From assembly GCF_000455205.1 (NCBI RefSeq), contig NZ_AUWQ01000039.1, positions 1-52,656 of the forward strand: a stretch of DNA of 52,656 nucleotides. The letters are read 5' to 3'. The position numbers and the translations under genes were made by a program. The first letter of the stretch is position 1. Every line of letters starts with the position of its first letter. The notes below the pieces were generated by a model. That model was not told the origin of the DNA. It ran no database searches and was given only the letters and a program-made list of their open reading frames with translations. Source of the DNA: Mycobacterium sp. UM_CSW. Lineage in GTDB: Bacteria > Actinomycetota > Actinomycetes > Mycobacteriales > Mycobacteriaceae. This document shows positions 10,424 through 19,284 of this stretch, in pieces.

Positions 10424-11392
10424 TCAACCGTGTCCCCCGCTCGTTCGGGGCACCGGCAAGCGTCGCAGCAATTCTCCGACCACGTCGGCCCCCTGGATCT
10501 TGCGAACCCACATCTCCGGCCGCAGGGTGATGCGATGCGCGACGGCCGCGACGGCGAGCGCCTTGACGTCCTCGGGGATCACATAATCGCGGCCGAGCAA
10601 CAACGCCCGCGCGCGGGCGAGTTGAACCAGGTCGAGTTCGGCGCGCGGGCTGGCGCCCACGGCGACCTGCGGGTGGTGCCGGGTGGCGGTGGCCAGCGAC
10701 ACCACATAGTGCAGGACGTCCTCGTGCACGGTCACTTGCTCGACCGATTCGCGCATCGCCAGCAGGTCGTGCCCGTCCACCACCTGGTTGACCGTCGGCT
10801 CGGCCGAGCCGCGTTCGAGGCGGCGGCGCAGCATCGAGGTCTCGTCGCGCTCGGAGAGGTATCGCAGTTCCAGCCGGATCGCGAACCGGTCCAGCTGCGC
10901 CTCGGGCAAGGGATACGTGCCCTCGTACTCGATCGGGTTGTCGGTCGCCAGGACGATGAACGGCGTTGGCAGCTTGTGGGTTTCGCCGTCGATGCTCACC
11001 TGGCCTTCGGCCATCGCTTCGAGCAGCGCCGCCTGGGTCTTCGGCGGCGTGCGGTTGATCTCGTCGGCGAGCAAAAGGTTGGTGAAGATGGGTCCGGACC
11101 GGAACGCGAAGTTGCCGGACTGCATGTCGTAAATCGTCGAGCCGAGCAGGTCCGCGGGCAGCAGGTCCGGGGTGAACTGCACCCGGGTGAATCGAAGCCC
11201 CAGCGCGGCGGCGAAGGACCGCGCGATCAGCGTCTTGCCGAGGCCGGGCAGGTCCTCGATGAGGACGTGGCCGCGCGCGAGCACCGCGGTCAGGATGAGC
11301 GTCAGCGCCGAGCGCTTCCCCACCACCACCCGTTCGATTTCGTCGAGGACAGCCTCGCAGCGTGCGGTGGTGGTCGCGACCGGCAGCGTCAT
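10424..11392 (-). CDS. moxR3: MoxR-family AAA+ ATPase
   Basis: MoxR ATPases are chaperone-like AAA+ proteins thought to assemble or activate partner complexes together with vWA/DUF58 proteins. In the 322-residue product Walker A is EDLPGLGKT (residues 46-54), Walker B LLLADEINR (106-114) and sensor 1 ATDNPIE (149-155); the C-terminal lid follows. The frame extends upstream to 11893, but the ATG at 11392 overlaps the upstream gene's stop (ATGA) and gives the usual family length. The symbol is by synteny with Rv3164c (moxR3 of M. tuberculosis). Confidence 0.93.
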   Translation of the reverse strand: MTLPVATTTARCEAVLDEIERVVVGKRSALTLILTAVLARGHVLIEDLPGLGKTLIARSFAAALGLRFTRVQFTPDLLPADLLGSTIYDMQSGNFAFRSGPIFTNLLLADEINRTPPKTQAALLEAMAEGQVSIDGETHKLPTPFIVLATDNPIEYEGTYPLPEAQLDRFAIRLELRYLSERDETSMLRRRLERGSAEPTVNQVVDGHDLLAMRESVEQVTVHEDVLHYVVSLATATRHHPQVAVGASPRAELDLVQLARARALLLGRDYVIPEDVKALAVAAVAHRITLRPEMWVRKIQGADVVGELLRRLPVPRTSGGHG

Positions 11393-11871
11393 ATTTGCTC
11401 CAACCTTCGCAGAATCTCCTCCAGCACCCCGCGGCCGGGCCCGGGTTCGCGGTCGCCGGTGCGCGTGACGTTGTTCGGATTGACCCATTCCCACAGTTCC
11501 GGGCCGAAAAGCATTCGGCCGCTGGCGTGATAGGCGCCTGCGTCCTTGGATTGCTTGTGCCCCGTGGTCATTTCGTAGCGCCGGGCGAGCATGGGGCGCA
11601 GATGCCGGTCCCAGTCCGCCCGGGTGGAGTCCGACCGCCGGATCGTCGCCTCGGTGGTGGACAGCCAGCGGCGCAACGAATCCCCCAGCTCGTCGTAGTC
11701 CGGCTCGGCCGCCGGTTCGTTGCCGCGCCCCACGTAACGGCGAACGTTGAGCAACACCAGGGCCAGTCCGACACCGGAGGCGGCCAACAGGAAGCGGCGG
11801 CCGTGCAGCGTCAACGCCAGCAGCTCGATCCCCACGACGAGGCAAACACCAAGGACGACAAGCCTTTTCAT
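11389..11871 (-). CDS. Membrane-anchored protein of the moxR3 operon, Rv3165c-like
   Basis: 160 residues: two closely spaced N-terminal hydrophobic segments (about residues 3-22 and 27-43), then a soluble basic region (YDELGDSLRRWLSTTEATI, WDRHLRPMLARRYEM) ending in EEILRRLEQI. No known catalytic motif. ATGA overlaps join it to the DUF4129 gene upstream and moxR3 downstream, so the five minus-strand genes form one translationally coupled operon. By position it is the Rv3165c counterpart. Confidence 0.8.
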   Translation of the reverse strand: MKRLVVLGVCLVVGIELLALTLHGRRFLLAASGVGLALVLLNVRRYVGRGNEPAAEPDYDELGDSLRRWLSTTEATIRRSDSTRADWDRHLRPMLARRYEMTTGHKQSKDAGAYHASGRMLFGPELWEWVNPNNVTRTGDREPGPGRGVLEEILRRLEQI

Positions 11872-12827
11872 ACCGGGCTCCGCAACTCGGCAAGCACCAG
11901 CCGCAACACGTCGACCGCCACGTCGCGATGCCCCTCGTTCATCACGTGCGGGGAAAAACGCGCCTCTTCGAACAGGTTGACCAGCCGCTCCGCGTTCTCG
12001 GCGTGCAGCGCATGGTGTTCGACGGCCCGAACCAGTACCTCGGTCGGCGTATCGAAGTCCTGCGGCGCGGCGCCGGGCACGCGGGCGAGCTCACGTTCCA
12101 TCGCCGCGTAGCACGCGATGATCGCCTCACGGGGTTCGCGGCTGAGGTCGCCGATCTCGGCCAAACCGACTTCGGCCGCGCGGGCCAGCGACTCCGACGG
12201 CGGCTCCGGTGCCGGCGATTCGATGCGATCGTCGGCCGCCAGGACCGGTCTGGGGACCGGCCTGGGCGCCCGCCACCGCCGCCGCGCCATGATCAGCGTC
12301 CCGGCGACTATCACCAGCATCATCGGGATCGTGCCGGCAAGCAGAACACCGAACATGTCCCCCGAACCATTGCCCGGGCGCGGCTGGTTCGCCGAGCCGC
12401 TGGGGGGGCTCGATGTCCGTGCGGCGGGGACTTGGGTGGGGGCCGACGGATTGGCGTGGTGCGGCACCAGGTAGCGGACCAGCAGGGTCACGATCAGCAG
12501 CCAGGCCACGATCAGCAGCAATCCGATCAGCAACACGCGCCAGCTGGGCCGGCCCTTGCCGATGCCGAGCAGGTCGGACAGGTCCGCCTGAGCGGGTGCC
12601 GGCGCGCGCGGATCCCGTAGCCGCGCGATCACCGCGATCGCCAGCAGCGCGAGCGCCCCGCTCAGGGCAGCGATGACGAAAAGCAGGGCCGCCCGGCCGC
12701 CGCCCGGCTCGCTATGAGCCGCATGGCCTTGGGCCGGGAAGTACCCGCGCAGCGCGGCGGCGGCAAAGATCAACAGGGCGATCAGGGCAACCACGCGCCC
12801 CGTCGGCTTGTCAATACCGGGCTTCAT
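11868..12827 (-). CDS. DUF4129-type membrane protein, Rv3166c-like
   Basis: 319 residues from ATG 12827 (an upstream ATG at 12860 would add 11 residues; neither has a clear ribosome site). There are three hydrophobic segments (about residues 10-25, 45-65, 90-115), a Pro/Ser-rich loop, another membrane segment (MFGVLLAGTIPMMLVIVAG) and a C-terminal cytoplasmic domain with REAIIACYAAMERELAR, the signature helix of DUF4129 proteins. First gene of the moxR3 operon; DUF4129 is a common partner of MoxR/DUF58 pairs. Confidence 0.85.
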   Translation of the reverse strand: MKPGIDKPTGRVVALIALLIFAAAALRGYFPAQGHAAHSEPGGGRAALLFVIAALSGALALLAIAVIARLRDPRAPAPAQADLSDLLGIGKGRPSWRVLLIGLLLIVAWLLIVTLLVRYLVPHHANPSAPTQVPAARTSSPPSGSANQPRPGNGSGDMFGVLLAGTIPMMLVIVAGTLIMARRRWRAPRPVPRPVLAADDRIESPAPEPPSESLARAAEVGLAEIGDLSREPREAIIACYAAMERELARVPGAAPQDFDTPTEVLVRAVEHHALHAENAERLVNLFEEARFSPHVMNEGHRDVAVDVLRLVLAELRSPV

Positions 12828-13159
12828 AACGGGCAAGGGGCACCACCCGACCGGTTGCATACGCGGTTGCGGCTCTGTCTTGGTTCATACTGGCACGTCA
12901 AGCGGCCATCCCGCCAGGAACGACGCCGGCGCCGACGCGCGCCGCCGACCCCGGGACGGACCTCGGTTGCGGCTTTGTCCACAGGCCAGAACCGCCGCCG
13001 CTCACGGTGTGCAACTTCAACGGATTGTGGCGTACATCACACTCTCGCTACCGCCGGTACAACCCGCGTACTCGGTGCGACTATTGGACGCACGTCGACC
13101 AAGCCCCCAATCTTTGATTGGCTGAGAACCCGTGGCAGCGATTAAGGAGGGACCCGCCG
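12828..13159 (+). other. Divergent intergenic region between the moxR3 and mce operons
   Basis: About 330 bases with no convincing gene. It must hold the promoters of both divergent operons. The visible elements are the CRP-like dyad at 13026-13041 and a strong ribosome site AAGGAGG at 13144-13150 in front of the yrbEA TTG. Short open frames here lack coding bias or ribosome sites. Confidence 0.6.
13026..13041 (+). promoter_or_regulatory. CRP-like binding site upstream of the mce operon
   Basis: TGTGG-CGTACA-TCACA matches the CRP consensus TGTGA-N6-TCACA with one mismatch (position 5). It lies 119 bases before the yrbEA start. Mycobacterial CRP (Rv3676 in M. tuberculosis) uses this consensus. 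Binding is inferred from sequence only. Confidence 0.45.
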
Positions 13160-14170
13160 TTGACCGCCGTATACAACGCGACAGCGGCTGAACCACCGAC
13201 TGAGACCGAAGGCGACGCAGTCGCCTGTATCGACGCCGACGCCGGCATCACGACAAACGGCCAGCCTGCCCCCAGTCAGGCGGTGGAGACGCCTGACCAA
13301 CCGGACGAGGGCCAGGCGGCCCCGGAGGCCGCGGCGCCGACGGGCCGGCGGACCGTCACGGCACTGGGCAAACCCTTCCGATACGTCCTGCGTCAGCTCG
13401 ATTCCTCGATGCAGACGCTGGGCCGTTTCTTCGACCTGGCCGCCCAGTCCTTCAGGTACCTGATCACGGATTTGATCCGGTTGCGCCACCCCTGGCGGGA
13501 CACCATCAACCAGGCCTGGTTCATCATCAGCGTCACCGCGATACCCGCGTTGCTGGTGTCGATCCCGTTCGGGGTCATCGTGGCGGTGCAGGTGGGGAAC
13601 TTCGTCCAGCAGGTCGGCGCCTCGTCGGTGTCGGGCGCGGCCGGCGGCCTCGGGGTGATCCGGCAGGGTGCGCCGGTCGTCGCCGCGCTGCTGCTGGGCG
13701 GCGCGGCCGGTTCGGCGGTGGCCACCGATCTCGGCGCCCGCACCATTCGCGAAGAGGTCGACGCGCTGCGCGTCATGGGCATCAACCCGGTGCAGCGGCT
13801 GGTCACCCCCCGGCTGGCCGCGATCGTCATCGTGGCGCCGGTGCTGTGCTCCTTCATCATCTTCATGGGGCTGGCGGCGGGCTACGCGATCAACGTCGGC
13901 TTCCAGTCCGGCACCCCGGGGAGCTACATCGCGTCGTTCGCGTCCTTCGCCAGCGTCAACGACGTCGTGGTGGCCGTCCTCAAGACCTGGCTGTTCGGCG
14001 TGATCGTGATCCTGGTGGCCTGCCAGCGCGGGCTGGAGACCAAGGGCGGCGCCCGGGGCGTGGCCGACGCGGTCAACGCCTCCGTGGTCATCGGCATCGT
14101 CTCGGTGTTCGTTATCAACCTGGTGATCACGCAGGGGCTGTCGATGTCCATGCCGCTGCGAGTGGGCTGA
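13160..14170 (+). CDS. yrbEA: YrbEA-type MlaE permease of an mce transporter, with long N-terminal extension
   Basis: One of the two integral-membrane permeases of an Mce lipid importer. The MlaE-family core spans about residues 75-330 with ARTIREEVDALRVMGINP, the EExDAL loop thought to contact the MceG ATPase. I choose TTG 13160, nine bases after AAGGAGG; a TTG at 13118 is in frame but has no ribosome site. Compared with YrbE proteins of about 255-290 residues, this 336-residue form carries about 70 extra N-terminal residues, acidic and Pro/Ala-rich, before FRYVLRQLDSS. The paralogue number (mce1-8) cannot be settled here, so the symbol is generic. Confidence 0.9.
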   Translation: MTAVYNATAAEPPTETEGDAVACIDADAGITTNGQPAPSQAVETPDQPDEGQAAPEAAAPTGRRTVTALGKPFRYVLRQLDSSMQTLGRFFDLAAQSFRYLITDLIRLRHPWRDTINQAWFIISVTAIPALLVSIPFGVIVAVQVGNFVQQVGASSVSGAAGGLGVIRQGAPVVAALLLGGAAGSAVATDLGARTIREEVDALRVMGINPVQRLVTPRLAAIVIVAPVLCSFIIFMGLAAGYAINVGFQSGTPGSYIASFASFASVNDVVVAVLKTWLFGVIVILVACQRGLETKGGARGVADAVNASVVIGIVSVFVINLVITQGLSMSMPLRVG

Positions 14171-14179
14171 CGGCCGCCG

Positions 14180-15040
14180 ATGACACAGCCGGCTCGATAC
14201 GTACCGACGCCTTTGCGGGCCCCGCGATGGTTCGCGCACCGGGGCGACTCGCTCGTCCAGCGCCTCGGTCACCAGGTCACCTTCGGCGCCCAGGTGCTCG
14301 GCGCGATTCCGCACACGCTGAAGCGCTACCGGCACCAGACCGGCGTGCTGCTGGTCGACATGATCTGGGGAAACGGGTCGCTGATCGTCGGCGGTGGCAC
14401 CATCGGCGTGCTGGTGTTCATGGGCGCGGCGGTCGGTGGTTCGGTCGGGGTCGAAGGGTACGGGGCCCTCGACATGGTCGGCATGGGCCCGCTGACCGGC
14501 TTCGTCTCCGCGTACGCGAACACCCGCGAGATGGCGCCGATGATTGCGGGGATCGGCTTCGCGGCCCAGGCCGGGTGCCGCATGACGGCAGAGATCGGCG
14601 CCATGCGGATCTCGGAGGAGATCGACGCGCTGGAAGCCCTTGGCATTCAGTCGGTCCCGTTCGTGGTCACCACCCGGGTGATCGCGGGCATGATCACCAT
14701 CGTCCCGCTGTACGTGGTGACGCTCGCGTTGAGCTACGCGTCGTGCGCGATGGTGGTCAACGTGCTGCACGGGCAGTCGTCGGGCACCTATTACCACTAC
14801 TTCGACTCGTTCATCCAGCCGACCGACGTGGTGTTCTCCGTGCTCAAGGCCGCCATCTTCGTGACGCTGATCATCGCCATCCACTGCTATCAGGGCTACT
14901 ACGCCAGCGGGGGTCCCGAAGGTGTCGGGCGGGCCTCGGGCCGGGCCATCCGGGCCAGCATCGTCACCGTGGTCGCCGCGGACATGGTGCTGACGCTGTT
15001 GTTCTGGGGCAACAGCCCCGGCATTCGGATATCGGGATAG
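14180..15040 (+). CDS. yrbEB: YrbEB-type MlaE permease of an mce transporter
   Basis: Second permease of the Mce lipid-uptake system, 286 residues, the usual length. MlaE fold with about five to six membrane segments and the EExDAL loop RISEEIDALEALGIQ near residue 150. It starts nine bases after yrbEA and ends four bases before mceA. Together the two permeases form the inner-membrane channel beneath the MceA-F assembly. Confidence 0.94.
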   Translation: MTQPARYVPTPLRAPRWFAHRGDSLVQRLGHQVTFGAQVLGAIPHTLKRYRHQTGVLLVDMIWGNGSLIVGGGTIGVLVFMGAAVGGSVGVEGYGALDMVGMGPLTGFVSAYANTREMAPMIAGIGFAAQAGCRMTAEIGAMRISEEIDALEALGIQSVPFVVTTRVIAGMITIVPLYVVTLALSYASCAMVVNVLHGQSSGTYYHYFDSFIQPTDVVFSVLKAAIFVTLIIAIHCYQGYYASGGPEGVGRASGRAIRASIVTVVAADMVLTLLFWGNSPGIRISG

Positions 15041-15043
15041 CCC

Positions 15044-16096
15044 ATGGCGACACTGCCGGGTTCGGACCAGGGAGCGCGGGCGCCCAGCTCACGCTCGTTG
15101 CGGATCCGTGGACTGATCTCCGCCGTAGCGCTGGCGATCGCGGGCATCGTGCTGTATCAGCTGGGCACCGGCGGCTACGCCGACACGTTCACGCTGACGG
15201 TGGTGGCCGATTCGATCGGTGAGGGCCTGACGCCGGGCGCGGAGGTCAAGTTCCGCGGCCTGACGATCGGATCGGTGAAGACCCTTCAATCGGTCGGATA
15301 CAACAGGCAGAAGATCACGGTGGAACTCGAGCCGCGGCAAGCGAGGGCACTGGCCGCCGACACGACGGCGAACTTCATGTCGTCGAACACTTTTGGCCTC
15401 GCGGCGGTCGAACTGGTCAGCAGCGGCGTCGGTCCCCGGCTGCGGCCGAACCAGATGCTGCTGATCGGCGCCAACGCGCGGTCGGCCTCCATCACCGGGC
15501 TGCTGCGTCAGGGCCAAAAACTCGGCCGGATCGCGGACTCGCCCGATGTCGACCACATCATCGAGGTGGTGCGCCGGCACGCCGACCTGACCGAGCCGGT
15601 CACCCGGTCGTACTTCGACCTGGTCAAGATGCTCGTCGACTCCCAGAAAGTGCCGTTCTCGCAATCGCTTTCGGTGTTCGCCTCGGTGGTCAACGGCGCC
15701 AGCGACTCCATCCCCCTCATCGGCCTGGCCTACGACCTGCTCAACGGGATGGAGTTCCTGGCTCAGCCCGACGGCGTCGAACGCATGAACACCATCCTGG
15801 ACCAGAGCGCCAAGCTCCTCTTCACCAGCGACAAGATGATCGTGAAGAACGTCTCGTGGCTGGCCCCGTTCATGCGCGCGACGACGGACGTCTTGCTGCC
15901 GCTGTCGTACATGCAGGGCAGCATGGCGCCGGTTTATGACCGGCTCTCGGGTCTGCTGGACCGCACCAGCGCGGCGTTCCCCGTCATCGACGGCAAGGTC
16001 CGCATGCAGATCGAGGTCACCCTGGACACGATGCCCGGGCTGGCGGCGGCCCTGCCCTCCCCACCGCCAGCGGCGCCGCAGCGGGGTGGCCGATGA
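15044..16096 (+). CDS. mceA: Mce family protein MceA
   Basis: Substrate-binding/tunnel subunit of an Mce transporter. One N-terminal membrane anchor (about residues 23-41) is followed by the MCE/MlaD domain (about 44-120: FTLTVVADSIGEGLTPGAEV, VKFRGLTIGSVK, TFGLAAVELVSSG) and a helical Mce C-terminal domain. 350 residues with a Pro-rich tail. The next gene overlaps its stop (ATGA). Which mce operon this represents is not resolved. Confidence 0.93.
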   Translation: MATLPGSDQGARAPSSRSLRIRGLISAVALAIAGIVLYQLGTGGYADTFTLTVVADSIGEGLTPGAEVKFRGLTIGSVKTLQSVGYNRQKITVELEPRQARALAADTTANFMSSNTFGLAAVELVSSGVGPRLRPNQMLLIGANARSASITGLLRQGQKLGRIADSPDVDHIIEVVRRHADLTEPVTRSYFDLVKMLVDSQKVPFSQSLSVFASVVNGASDSIPLIGLAYDLLNGMEFLAQPDGVERMNTILDQSAKLLFTSDKMIVKNVSWLAPFMRATTDVLLPLSYMQGSMAPVYDRLSGLLDRTSAAFPVIDGKVRMQIEVTLDTMPGLAAALPSPPPAAPQRGGR

Positions 16097-17103
16097 GAAG
16101 TGTCACCAAATCGGTGGTGTGGCTGACGATCTTCACCGCGGTCGCGGTGGTGTGCACGCTGATCGTGCTGACCGCCTTGCGTTCGCCGGTCACCGGGGCG
16201 GTCTCCCGCTACACCGCCGCGTTCTCCGACGTGTCGGGGCTCTACGTCGGTGACGACGTCCGCATTTCCGGTGTGCAGGTCGGCAAGGTGGAAACCATCC
16301 GGCTCGACGGGCGGATCGCCAAGGTCGATTTCACCGCGCAAAACGATCACCCGGTGTTCGCCAACACCGTCGCCGCGGTGCGCTATCAAACCCTGCTCGG
16401 TCAGCGCTACGTGGAACTCGTCCAGCCGGCCAAGCCGGAGCAACGGCTGCCGGCCGGGGGCACCATCGCGCTGGCGCAGACGATCCCGTCGTTCGATGTG
16501 GCCAAGCTGTTCAACGGGTTTCGGCCGATCTTCCAAACCCTCGACCCCGCCCAGTTCAACCAGTTGGGCGAGAACCTGCTGCGGCTGATCCAGGGCGACG
16601 AAAACGGCATCGGCCCGTTCCTGCACGACCTCGACGTCATTTCAAAGCTGGCCGTGGACCGGCAGGCGGTCATCGCCGGCGTGCTGCGCAACCTCAGCGC
16701 GATCTCGGCCGACCTGGGCGGCAAATCGCAGCAACTGTTCCACCTCATCGCCACGCTCAACGACGTGGTGACGAAGTTCGCCTCCAAGGGCGAGGAGTTC
16801 AGTCAGGCGATGGAAGCCGGACTGCCCGTCTTGCGCAACACCACCCATTTCCTGCAGTACTTCGAGCGCATCTTCGACGGGACGACGGTCCCGCTGTACG
16901 ACCTGTTCAGCCGGATGTGGCCGCAGACCGCGACGATCATCGCGGGCCTGTCGCTGGCGCCGTCGCTGATCCAGGGCATGCGGGACTGGCTGGCCGACGA
17001 AAAGCCCGCCACGCCAACGTTTAACTGCTCGCACGGCGAAGTGACGCTGCCCGGGATCGGTCAGGTGTCGTTCGCGCAACAGAACTTGGTGGTGTGCCGG
17101 TAA
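16093..17103 (+). CDS. mceB: Mce family protein MceB
   Basis: 336 residues: membrane anchor at about residues 10-30, MCE domain at about 38-118 (YTAAFSDVSGLYVGDDVRIS, VQVGKVETIRL, LGQRYVELVQP), then the helical Mce region. A pair of late cysteines (NCSH and the terminal VVCR) may form a disulfide outside the membrane. Overlaps mceA (ATGA) and mceC (TAATG). Confidence 0.93.
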   Translation: MRSVTKSVVWLTIFTAVAVVCTLIVLTALRSPVTGAVSRYTAAFSDVSGLYVGDDVRISGVQVGKVETIRLDGRIAKVDFTAQNDHPVFANTVAAVRYQTLLGQRYVELVQPAKPEQRLPAGGTIALAQTIPSFDVAKLFNGFRPIFQTLDPAQFNQLGENLLRLIQGDENGIGPFLHDLDVISKLAVDRQAVIAGVLRNLSAISADLGGKSQQLFHLIATLNDVVTKFASKGEEFSQAMEAGLPVLRNTTHFLQYFERIFDGTTVPLYDLFSRMWPQTATIIAGLSLAPSLIQGMRDWLADEKPATPTFNCSHGEVTLPGIGQVSFAQQNLVVCR

Positions 17104-18125
17104 TGGTGTTCGGCGACAAGGGGACGGGACGGCGGCGTCCCGTGCTCGACGAGCGTGCCGCTGCCGTCCGCAATCGCCGCAACGGCATCGTGGGCGTCGT
17201 CGTCATCGTTGCGGCGTTGGCCGCGACCGCGATGGCATACCTGAATCCCACCGGCCAGACCGGCTACACCGCACACCTGCCCAACTCCGGCGGCGTGCGC
17301 GCCGGCGACCAGGTTCGGATCGCGGGCATCCCGGTCGGGAAGGTGACCGGCGTCCGGCTCGCCGGCGCCGTCGTCGAGATGAAGTTCGACATCGAGCAAT
17401 CGGTGGTAGTCGGTTCGGAATCCACCCTGGACATCAAGCTGCTGACCCCGTTGGGCGGCCATTATGTGGCGCTCGACCCGAAGGGCGGTTTGCCCCTGGG
17501 CCACAAAGTGATTCCGCCGCAACGTGTCACGCTGCCGTTCGAGGCCAACGACATCATCCAGGCGGCGACGCCCCTGATCAAGCAAGTCGACGGCCAAGTC
17601 ATCCACGACACCTTCACCGAGGTGGCCAACGCCGCCAACAGGTATCCCGACGCAGTGCGCGACCTGCTCCGGTCGGCCAACGCGCTGACCGCGTCGTTAA
17701 GCAAGACAACGGCCGACTTCCATCGCGGCCTGGACTTCGTCAACAACGGCCTGCGCGCCACGGTCGCCGAGCGTAAGCAGCTCATCACGCTGTTCGAGCA
17801 GCTCGACATCCTCGGCCAGGCCTACACTTCGAGGTCGGTCGACATCATCGAATTCTTCGGCCTGTTATCCGAATTGGCCCGCATCATGGACCGCATCACG
17901 GTGTTTTGGGGGCGGGAGGTCGCGCCGGTCGTCAACGGGCTGGACGACATCAGCGAGACGCTGGGCGCCCACCCCGAGCGCATCGGCGAGGCGCTCGAGA
18001 ACCTGGGTCAGACCCTCAACATCGTGGGGCCGATGCTCAGCGGGAACGGGGTCGTCTTCGACAAACACAACCGGCTGGTGCCCGGGCAGGATCTGTGCCT
18101 GCCCAACATCATGAGGAACTGTTGA
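17103..18125 (+). CDS. mceC: Mce family protein MceC
   Basis: 340 residues from the ATG at 17103, which shares one base with the mceB stop (TAATG). A basic N-terminus (RRRPVLDERAAAVRNRRNG) precedes the membrane segment at about residues 27-45. The MCE domain (YTAHLPNSGGVRAGDQVRIA, IPVGKVTGVRL, LGGHYVALDP) is followed by a long helical stretch. Two late cysteines (LCLPNIMRNC) resemble those of MceB. Confidence 0.93.
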   Translation: MVFGDKGTGRRRPVLDERAAAVRNRRNGIVGVVVIVAALAATAMAYLNPTGQTGYTAHLPNSGGVRAGDQVRIAGIPVGKVTGVRLAGAVVEMKFDIEQSVVVGSESTLDIKLLTPLGGHYVALDPKGGLPLGHKVIPPQRVTLPFEANDIIQAATPLIKQVDGQVIHDTFTEVANAANRYPDAVRDLLRSANALTASLSKTTADFHRGLDFVNNGLRATVAERKQLITLFEQLDILGQAYTSRSVDIIEFFGLLSELARIMDRITVFWGREVAPVVNGLDDISETLGAHPERIGEALENLGQTLNIVGPMLSGNGVVFDKHNRLVPGQDLCLPNIMRNC

Positions 18126-18126
18126 G

Positions 18127-19284
18127 GTGGCCCGGATTTCGGCGCTCGGCTCGCGGCTGCGGTCTCCACTGGGGATCGCAGCGGTGCTGGCCGTCGTCGC
18201 GGCGGTCGCGGCGGCGGCGGTCATCGGCGCCAAGCTCCTCGCGCCGGGCCACAGCCGGGCGATGTGCGCCGAATTCACCGACGCGGTAGGGCTTTACCCG
18301 GGCAACAAGGTGGCGCTGCTGGGCATCGAGGTCGGCTCGACGACCGCGATCCTCAACAAGGCCGACCACGTCGAGGTCGACTTCACCGTCCCCACCGACC
18401 TCGATCTGCCGGCCGACGTCGGTGCGGTCACCTACTCGCAATCGATTGTCACCGACCGCCATATCGAACTGACCAAGCCCTACACCGGGGGCCCGAAATT
18501 CACCGGCCCGGGCTGCATCAAGCTGAAGTCCACCAAAACGCCGATCAGTGTCAGCGAAACCTTCTCCGCCGTAGGCAAGCTCGCCGACACCATCATGGGT
18601 CCCCAACCCGGCCAGGACCCGTCGAAGTCGCCGGGCGTGCAGGCCATCAACGACAGCCTGCGGGCGTTCAGCCGCTCGCTGGACGGCACCGGCCCCGGGC
18701 TCAACCAGACGCTCGGCAACCTGGTGACGATGCTGGCCGACCCGTATAAGGCCGACGCCGACTACCGGCAGCTGTTCGAGAACAGCGAGATCCTCACCTC
18801 CGACTTTCTCAAGAACTGGGACAGCTTCGCCTCGTTCGTCCGGATGCTGCCGACCACCACCGAATTGATCGAGGGCCTCTCGGACAACTTCGGCGCGGCC
18901 CTGAGCCACATGTCGCACCTGCTGCCGATCCTGGTCGAGGCGCTGGACCGGTGGGGGCCGCGGCTCTATCAGAAGCTGGACAAGGCGATCACCTGGCTGC
19001 GCGACATGCTGAACCGGCACACCCCGGCAATCCTCGCGATGATCAACTCCTGGCCGCAGTTCAGCCACTGGCTCAGCGACATCTACGAGCCGGCGTGGGG
19101 AACCCACAACGTCACGTATATCCCTCCGCAGGTGGCGATTTCGCCGACGCAGGCCGGCGCCATCTGCGAGGGGCTGCGGAAACGCAACGTCCCCGGTGCC
19201 GCGGCGGCGTGCGCGTCGGGCACCGCGTCGGATCCGGTCACCCTCGGCCTGACCGATCTAATCCTGGGGGCCGCGCTGTCATGA
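18127..19284 (+). CDS. mceD: Mce family protein MceD
   Basis: 385 residues from GTG 18127. The N-terminal anchor spans about residues 14-38. The MCE domain starts at MCAEFTDAVGLYPGNKVALL and includes IEVGSTTAIL and TDRHIELTKPY. The helical region ends with a cysteine-containing tail (GAICEGLRKRN, AAACASG). The stop overlaps the mceE ATG. Confidence 0.92.
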   Translation: MARISALGSRLRSPLGIAAVLAVVAAVAAAAVIGAKLLAPGHSRAMCAEFTDAVGLYPGNKVALLGIEVGSTTAILNKADHVEVDFTVPTDLDLPADVGAVTYSQSIVTDRHIELTKPYTGGPKFTGPGCIKLKSTKTPISVSETFSAVGKLADTIMGPQPGQDPSKSPGVQAINDSLRAFSRSLDGTGPGLNQTLGNLVTMLADPYKADADYRQLFENSEILTSDFLKNWDSFASFVRMLPTTTELIEGLSDNFGAALSHMSHLLPILVEALDRWGPRLYQKLDKAITWLRDMLNRHTPAILAMINSWPQFSHWLSDIYEPAWGTHNVTYIPPQVAISPTQAGAICEGLRKRNVPGAAAACASGTASDPVTLGLTDLILGAALS

